From contig NZ_JARFTP010000015.1 in assembly GCF_029167375.1 (NCBI RefSeq), positions 44,473 to 108,472 of the forward strand: 64,000 nucleotides of DNA, read 5' to 3'. The DNA is from Tsukamurella sp. 8F. Lineage in GTDB: Bacteria; Actinomycetota; Actinomycetes; Mycobacteriales; Mycobacteriaceae. How positions within the stretch are numbered: the first letter of the stretch is position 1; each line of letters opens with the position of its first letter. This document shows, piece after piece, positions 60,006-64,000 of this stretch. The notes below the pieces were generated by a model that did no database searches, was not told where the DNA came from, and was given only the letters and a program-made list of their open reading frames with translations. The position numbers and the translations under genes were made by a program.

Positions 60006-60557
60006 GTGGCTTTGAAGAACGCGATCCTCGCGGCTCTCCTCGAGGGTGAGTCATCGGGCTACGACCTCGCGAAAGGCTTCGACTCCTCGGTCGCGAACTT
60101 CTGGGTGGCCACCCCCCAACAGCTCTACAAGGAGTTGGACAAGCTGGAGGCGGACGGGTTGATCGAGGCCCGGGTGGTCGAGCAGGAGAGGCGCCCCAAC
60201 AAGCGGGTCTTCCGGCTCACCCCTCGCGGTGGGCAGGCCTTGGCCACGTTCACCGAAGGCACACCCAGGCCGACCGCCATCCGCGACGAACTCCTCGTGA
60301 TGGTCCAGGCTCTCGACGCAGGCAACGCGGCCGCCGTGCGGCACGCTATCGACGAACGATCGACCCTGGCCCGCGGCAAGCTCCACAGATACGAACGCAT
60401 CCGCGATGTTCTGCTCGATGGCCGCGACGAGGACACCTACTTCGAGCGCTCCGATCGGATCGGCCCCTACTTGACCCTGCTCCGCGGCATCGCCTTCGAA
60501 CACGAGAACATCCGCTGGTGCACACTCGCACTCCGCATCCTCGATCAACGCTCCTGA
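60006..60557 (+). CDS. PadR family transcriptional regulator
   Basis: 183 residues from GTG 60006. The N-terminal winged HTH is ALKNAILAALLEGESSGYDL and ATPQQLYKELDKLEADGLI, and the C-terminal helical domain (AIDERSTLARGKLHRYERI) matches the AphA-like Vir_act_alpha region. It is divergent from the SnoaL-like gene, 106 bp apart, and probably represses it and itself. Confidence 0.92.
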   Translation: MALKNAILAALLEGESSGYDLAKGFDSSVANFWVATPQQLYKELDKLEADGLIEARVVEQERRPNKRVFRLTPRGGQALATFTEGTPRPTAIRDELLVMVQALDAGNAAAVRHAIDERSTLARGKLHRYERIRDVLLDGRDEDTYFERSDRIGPYLTLLRGIAFEHENIRWCTLALRILDQRS

Positions 60558-60571
60558 ACTCGACCCGAGCC

Positions 60572-60773
60572 CTACCGGACGTTCAGTGGACGTCTCGGCA
60601 GGACCAGCCGAGTGACGACCAGCGTCACGTAGGAGTTGTCGCAACCCAGCTGCGTCGCCAACTCGCGCATCCGGATCGGCTCGTCGAGTGGGGACCACGA
60701 GCAACGACCGCAGCCCGCCACGACGAACGGCGCCATCGTCACTAGACCTGTCGATGATGGTGTAGGGGACCGC
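60572..60773 (-). pseudogene. MarR-family regulator fragment
   Basis: The minus-strand frame reads SPLDEPIRMRELATQLGCD and NSYVTLVVTRLVLPRRPLNV before a stop. This is the recognition-helix region of a MarR regulator, but the N-terminal dimerisation helices, the wing and the C-terminal helices are missing. The residues before SPLDEP do not follow the family. It looks like a deletion remnant. Confidence 0.6.
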
Positions 60774-61178
60774 TTATTCGGTGTGACTCCGTTGCGCAGG
60801 GATGAGCGCTCCGGCGAGGAGGCCGGCGTAGGCGACGTAGAGTCCGGTGCTGAGGACGCCCTGCCGCGCCTGGTCGAGCCGGGGGTAGTGCGCCCCGAAC
60901 GCTCCGATGAGAATGCCGTCGAGCAGCAGGCCGATACCGGTGACGCAGACCCCGAACAGAAGGCGCGTCGTGAGTGTGGTGTCGTGTGCTCTCTGGAACA
61001 GGATCGACAGCTGCCATGCGCCGACGCATGCGGCAACGGCTGCGGCGACCACGAACAGCGGGACCGGTAGGGTGCCGGCCGCGGGGACGAGAGTGTCGCC
61101 GAGAACGATCAGCAGGGCGGTCGCGGCGACCCACACCGCAACACCGGTGGCGAGGGCTTTGATGGTGCGTGTAGTCAT
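60774..61178 (-). CDS. four-helix membrane protein
   Basis: 134 residues with four hydrophobic helices (AVWVAATALLIVLGDTLV, PLFVVAAAVAACVGAW, LLFGVCVTGIGLLLDGI, TGLYVAYAGLLAGALI). No family is firmly recognised. The -10-like TATTCT lies at 61190-61185, so the mRNA could begin at or next to the ATG. The divergent TetR gene and the dyad at 61191 suggest that it is repressed by that regulator. Confidence 0.78.
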   Translation of the reverse strand: MTTRTIKALATGVAVWVAATALLIVLGDTLVPAAGTLPVPLFVVAAAVAACVGAWQLSILFQRAHDTTLTTRLLFGVCVTGIGLLLDGILIGAFGAHYPRLDQARQGVLSTGLYVAYAGLLAGALIPAQRSHTE

Positions 61179-61190
61179 GACCCGAGAATA

Positions 61191-61210
61191 CTTGAAACGA
61201 TCGTGTCAAG
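61191..61210. promoter_or_regulatory. TetR operator between divergent genes
   Basis: CTTGAAACGATCGTGTCAAG is a 20-bp dyad with 9 of 10 symmetric pairs. It lies 12 bp before the four-helix protein start and 15 bp before the TetR ATG at 61226, so it should control both. Confidence 0.65.
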
Positions 61211-61225
61211 AAAGAGGACGTGTGG

Positions 61226-61849
61226 ATGGCCCGTACGAAGGACCCCGATCGCACGAGGGAACTGCTCGACGCGTGCTGTGACTATGTCGAGCGCACTGGA
61301 CTCGGCGACCTGACGCTGCGGCCGATGGCCGAAGGGGTCGGGGTGTCGCCGCGTACGCTGCTGTACCACTTCGGTTCTCGCGAGGAACTGATCATCGCGG
61401 TTATCCGCCGCTCACGAGAGCGGGGCCTGGCCGACGTCGCGGCGTTGCTGACGGGGACTGGCGGCGACGAGGCGCGCGACAGCGGAAGCGGATCTATCGG
61501 CGAGCTCGTCGAAGGACTCGCCGCCGCGCTCTGGCAGACGTCGCTCGCAGATACGGCGAGGCCGTTCCTGCTGCTGTTCTACGAGGCGTACGTCATGAGC
61601 CTGCGCAAGCCTGACACTTTCCGACAGCTCCTCGACCAGCTGTCCGCCGAGGCGCAACAGGCGATCCGCGACGCGCTCGAGCGCGCCGGGGTGGACGCCA
61701 CGAACGCCGACTTCACCGCATCGGAGATCGTCGCCATCCACCGTGGACTCCAGCTCGAGTGGCTAGCCACCGGGCGCACCGAGGAACTCACCGAGGCTCA
61801 CCGCAGAGCCATCGCACGGGTGGCGCACGCCATCTCCAGCTCCGAATAA
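61226..61849 (+). CDS. TetR family transcriptional regulator
   Basis: 207 residues from ATG 61226; GTG 61220 is also possible. The HTH is ARTKDPDRTRELLDACCDYV, LTLRPMAEGVGVSPRTLLYH and FGSREELIIAVIRRSRERG. The C-terminal domain is unremarkable. A near-perfect dyad lies in the short gap to the divergent membrane gene, fitting joint control of both. Confidence 0.92.
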   Translation: MARTKDPDRTRELLDACCDYVERTGLGDLTLRPMAEGVGVSPRTLLYHFGSREELIIAVIRRSRERGLADVAALLTGTGGDEARDSGSGSIGELVEGLAAALWQTSLADTARPFLLLFYEAYVMSLRKPDTFRQLLDQLSAEAQQAIRDALERAGVDATNADFTASEIVAIHRGLQLEWLATGRTEELTEAHRRAIARVAHAISSSE

Positions 61850-61998
61850 GGGGCGCAACAGCAGAACGTGCGTCGGTGCACCGCGCAGGGCGGCACGATC
61901 GCTCACGCCCGCGACTTGCCGCGGCGCCGTCCGTGAGCCGTGCGGAGAGGTTACTGGATCGGCCGACTCCGGCATCCTTGACCGGCCCGTCGATACTG

Positions 61999-62826
61999 TC
62001 AGCCGCGCCGATCGCCGGCGCACACGGTCTCGAGCCAGTCGAGGATGCATGAGGCCGCCCGTTCCCAGCCTGGAACGAGCATCAGGTCGTGCGGTAGACC
62101 GTCGATGACGACGGGGGTGAGGCCGTACTTACGTGCTGCGATCTCCTGATCCGAGGGAGGAACCGTGCGATCGTCCGACCCGACGACCAACAGCAGCGGT
62201 GCTGCCACACGGCCGGTGCGGACCGGCCGCACCAGGGTGTCGAGCACCGCGCGAAAGCTCTCCTCCTGCAGCCGATCGATGTAGCCGCTCATCTCGTCGC
62301 TTGGTGCGGCATCGGAGAAGAACCAATAGCTCGCCGCCTCGGGCCGACCGAACAGCGGTAGCAGTTTGAAAGTCGTGAACACCCGCGCCGCTCTCAGCGG
62401 GTCGCGCCGGGTGGCACGGAGCGTCAGGCGCATCGCCCCGGTCGGCGGTGTCGATCCGATCAGAACAGCGGCCGGGACCGAGTGGTGACTTTCCAGATAG
62501 CGCTGAACAACGAACCCGCCCAACGAATGTCCGACAAGGACGGGCGGCCGCTCGAGTCGGTCCGCCACCTCCGCGATGTCCGCGAGGTACTCCTCGATAC
62601 TCACCCACGTCACCGGCTTGTCGGAGGGGCTGCCACCATGCCCCCGCAGGTCGAGCGCGACCGTGTGCCAGCCACGTTCGGCGAAGTACGGCAGGATGTG
62701 TTCGTCCCACGCCCATGCTCCGTGCATGGCGCCATGCACGAACAGCAGCGGTGGAAGATCGGGGCTGGGTTCTCCCCGCTCGATAGTTGCGATCACGGCC
62801 GACTCCCTCGCCTCGACTGAACTCAC
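61999..62826 (-). CDS. alpha/beta hydrolase
   Basis: 275 residues from GTG 62826. The oxyanion loop is LLFVHGAMHGAWAWDEHIL and the nucleophile elbow VLVGHSLGGFVVQRYL (Ser101). The acid is in VVGSDDRTVPPSDQ and the catalytic His in IDGLPHDLMLVPGW. The pattern fits esterases, lipases or lactonases of this fold. The promoter contains an inverted CTTGAC/GTCAAG pair (62833-62838 and 62856-62861) around a CTATTTTAC motif. Confidence 0.9.
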   Translation of the reverse strand: MSSVEARESAVIATIERGEPSPDLPPLLFVHGAMHGAWAWDEHILPYFAERGWHTVALDLRGHGGSPSDKPVTWVSIEEYLADIAEVADRLERPPVLVGHSLGGFVVQRYLESHHSVPAAVLIGSTPPTGAMRLTLRATRRDPLRAARVFTTFKLLPLFGRPEAASYWFFSDAAPSDEMSGYIDRLQEESFRAVLDTLVRPVRTGRVAAPLLLVVGSDDRTVPPSDQEIAARKYGLTPVVIDGLPHDLMLVPGWERAASCILDWLETVCAGDRRG

Positions 62827-62842
62827 AACTAGCTTGACACAT

Positions 62843-62851
62843 GTAAAATAG
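62843..62851 (-). promoter_or_regulatory. CTATTTTAC motif before the hydrolase gene
   Basis: On the minus strand CTATTTTAC is followed by ATGTGTCAAG. The same 9-mer occurs on the plus strand at 63902-63910 before the last gene of the window. The AT-rich shared word, in GC-rich DNA and in two promoter regions, may be a common regulator site. Confidence 0.35.
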
Positions 62852-62947
62852 CGCGGTCAAGGACGTCGATTCCGAGAGGACGAACCGAGGTGGCGTTACA
62901 TTCGTCGGAGTCGAGCCGCCTTGAGTATCGCAGCGCCCCAATCGATA

Positions 62948-63703
62948 TCAGCTCGCAGTAGCGATAGCGAAGTAGGTTACGACGGGTGCGTGGTCGCGTT
63001 CCCCGAGATGGAAGCCGGCCACGCCGGGGAGGTCATCGTCGGTGATTCTGCCTGCGCGGCGGCCTAGCACAGCGCGCACGAGAGATGCGAGAGATGCCGG
63101 CTCGAAACCAATGATGCTGTCCACGTTCATGCCTGCACGCCGGCAGGCCCGCTTAAGGTCGCGCGGGTTGCGCAGCCGTGACGAGACATACCGGTCCGCG
63201 GGCATGATGCGAGTGAAAGGCAATCTCGGGAAGGCGATCAGGTAGACCAGTTTCGCGATGACCGTGTCGGTGACGGTATCCAGCACGACGGTGCTACCGG
63301 GTCGGGCGGCGTCGGAGAGCTGAGCCAGGACGGTGTCGAGGTCGTCGGTGATCTCCAGCGTGTCGGCCGCGTAAACGAGATCGAAGGATGTCGAGTCGAC
63401 GCCCAGAGCGGTTGGAGGCGCGGTGCGGAACGTAACGCCGGGGGTATCCGCGCGGGCGATCTCGGTGGCGGCTGGGGAGGGGTCGACCGCCGTGACGTCG
63501 AAACCGCGATCGCGCAGGTCGGCGGCGATCGGTGAGTATCCGCCACCGACGACCAGTGCGCGGCTTCCCGCGCCGTCGAGGCCGCGGTCGTGCATGGTCT
63601 GATCGAGCAGCTGCCTACGGGCGGGAGCAAAGGCCATTGCGCGGACTTGGCGACCATCCAAGATGTCGGTGCCACGGGCATTGATTGCGATATGCGGGCT
63701 CAT
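62948..63703 (-). CDS. class I SAM-dependent methyltransferase (UbiG-like)
   Basis: 251 residues, with AGGAGAGGAACG before the ATG at 63703. SAM motif I is unusual, RALVVGGGYSPIAADL, with VVGGG in place of DxGxG; it is followed by VTAVDPSPAATEIAR and the acidic loop FDLVYAADTLEITDDLD. The C-terminal part, PRDLKRACRRAGMNVDSI, recalls UbiG O-methyltransferases. The acceptor is unknown. It is divergent from the gene entering at the right edge. Confidence 0.85.
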   Translation of the reverse strand: MSPHIAINARGTDILDGRQVRAMAFAPARRQLLDQTMHDRGLDGAGSRALVVGGGYSPIAADLRDRGFDVTAVDPSPAATEIARADTPGVTFRTAPPTALGVDSTSFDLVYAADTLEITDDLDTVLAQLSDAARPGSTVVLDTVTDTVIAKLVYLIAFPRLPFTRIMPADRYVSSRLRNPRDLKRACRRAGMNVDSIIGFEPASLASLVRAVLGRRAGRITDDDLPGVAGFHLGERDHAPVVTYFAIATAS

Positions 63704-63901
63704 CTCGTTCCTCTCCTACGGCACGCTCTCATGCACGGCCGGATACTGAGGTCTCGGCTGGTTACGGCGGGCGTCGTCGACCGATACGCCACAGACGGCG
63801 GGCAGATCCGCGGTACCGGCCGCTATGTCGTCGCTGGTCGGCGCGGTCGCCGCCTGTGTCGCCTTATGCCGATGATACGGCCCCTGGTACGGCTCCGTTG
63901 A

Positions 63902-63910
63902 CTATTTTAC
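63902..63910 (+). promoter_or_regulatory. CTATTTTAC motif in the last intergenic region
   Basis: Second copy of the 9-mer seen at 62843-62851. It overlaps a TTGACT -35-like box (63899-63904). CTATT and AATAG also form an inverted pair here (63902-63906 and 63919-63923). The gap 63704-63979 holds nothing else recognisable. Confidence 0.35.
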
Positions 63911-63979
63911 TGCTGTGCAATAGCGTCGAGTCAGGTCCTCGACCATGAGGTCGACCCATCGATCGGAAGGGCGACGACC

Positions 63980-64000
63980 GTGAGCAGAAGTAGCGATCGC
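63980..64000 (+). CDS. start of a gene running off the right edge
   Basis: A GTG at 63980 is preceded by GGAAGGG (63964-63970) and opens the frame SRSSDR to the end of the window. Only seven codons are visible, so the product is unknown. Its promoter region shares the CTATTTTAC word with the hydrolase promoter. Confidence 0.35.

Noticed and set aside
1..64000. CRISPR array, insertion sequence or prophage
   Set aside because: No regularly spaced direct repeats, transposase or integrase motifs, or phage structural genes were seen anywhere in the window.

Overview
The window is high-GC, gene-dense DNA with many GTG starts and ATGA/GTGA-type gene overlaps. It reads as a chromosomal segment of an actinobacterium of the mycolic-acid order (Mycobacteriales). 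A Tsukamurella- or Gordonia-like genome would fit, but the genus cannot be fixed from the sequence alone. The clues are a DesA3-type acyl-CoA desaturase with its Rv3230c-type reductase, a GH65/beta-phosphoglucomutase pair like Rv3401/Rv3400, a DUF5313 membrane protein, an IdeR/DtxR-type box and perfect Crp-type sites. No rRNA, tRNA, CRISPR array, transposase or phage gene was seen.

Layout. 1-4236: end of an acyltransferase-3 gene, a DUF779 gene, a GlxA-type regulator divergent from an MFS exporter, and a zinc-ribbon protein with a 27-bp tandem repeat. 4433-7313: a three-gene flavin electron-transfer operon (FMN-binding lipoprotein, ApbE flavin transferase, membrane RnfD/NqrB-like protein fused to a ferredoxin-reductase module). 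7551-16283: a tellurium-resistance-type (Ter) stress cluster. It holds TerD, a TerC-like membrane protein, a coiled-coil protein, then a tightly overlapping CitE-like aldolase, phosphoribosyltransferase, StiP-like protein, HAD phosphatase and a double TerD protein. 16906-20035: a leftward operon of CoA-transferase, HMG-CoA-lyase-like enzyme and 2-hydroxyacid dehydrogenase. 20103-23036: small regulators, membrane proteins and a cold-shock gene.

23037-29921 is a disaccharide-use locus. A ROK regulator is followed by a sugar porter with a perfect Crp-type site upstream, a PfkB kinase, a GH65 phosphorylase and beta-phosphoglucomutase. Together they import a disaccharide, phosphorolyse it to beta-glucose-1-phosphate plus a free sugar, and feed both into glycolysis. 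30002-31447 is a TetR/SDR pair with matching operators. 31471-37552 holds a GT39 mannosyltransferase-like gene, an ABC exporter with a two-component system, an acetyltransferase and a GlsB-family protein. 37576-38906 is a MerR/aldo-keto reductase pair with a classical MerR operator. 39237-41596 is the desaturase system.

The right third is accessory in character: an MFS transporter with one intact and one decayed DUF1254 gene, a phosphoribosyltransferase-like protein with a degraded PRPP loop, a thioesterase divergent from a MerR regulator, an iron-regulated siderophore-binding lipoprotein without a permease, M20 amidohydrolase, hydroxyacyl-CoA dehydrogenase, HdeD and PucR proteins, two DUF202 proteins, an alkyl sulfatase with TetR regulator, and a run of small enzymes with TetR, PadR and decayed MarR regulators.

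The best leads for a new system are the Ter cluster with its uncharacterised coiled-coil and half-degenerate double TerD proteins, and the flavin electron-transfer operon. Several DNA-level regulatory sites also look specific enough to test directly.
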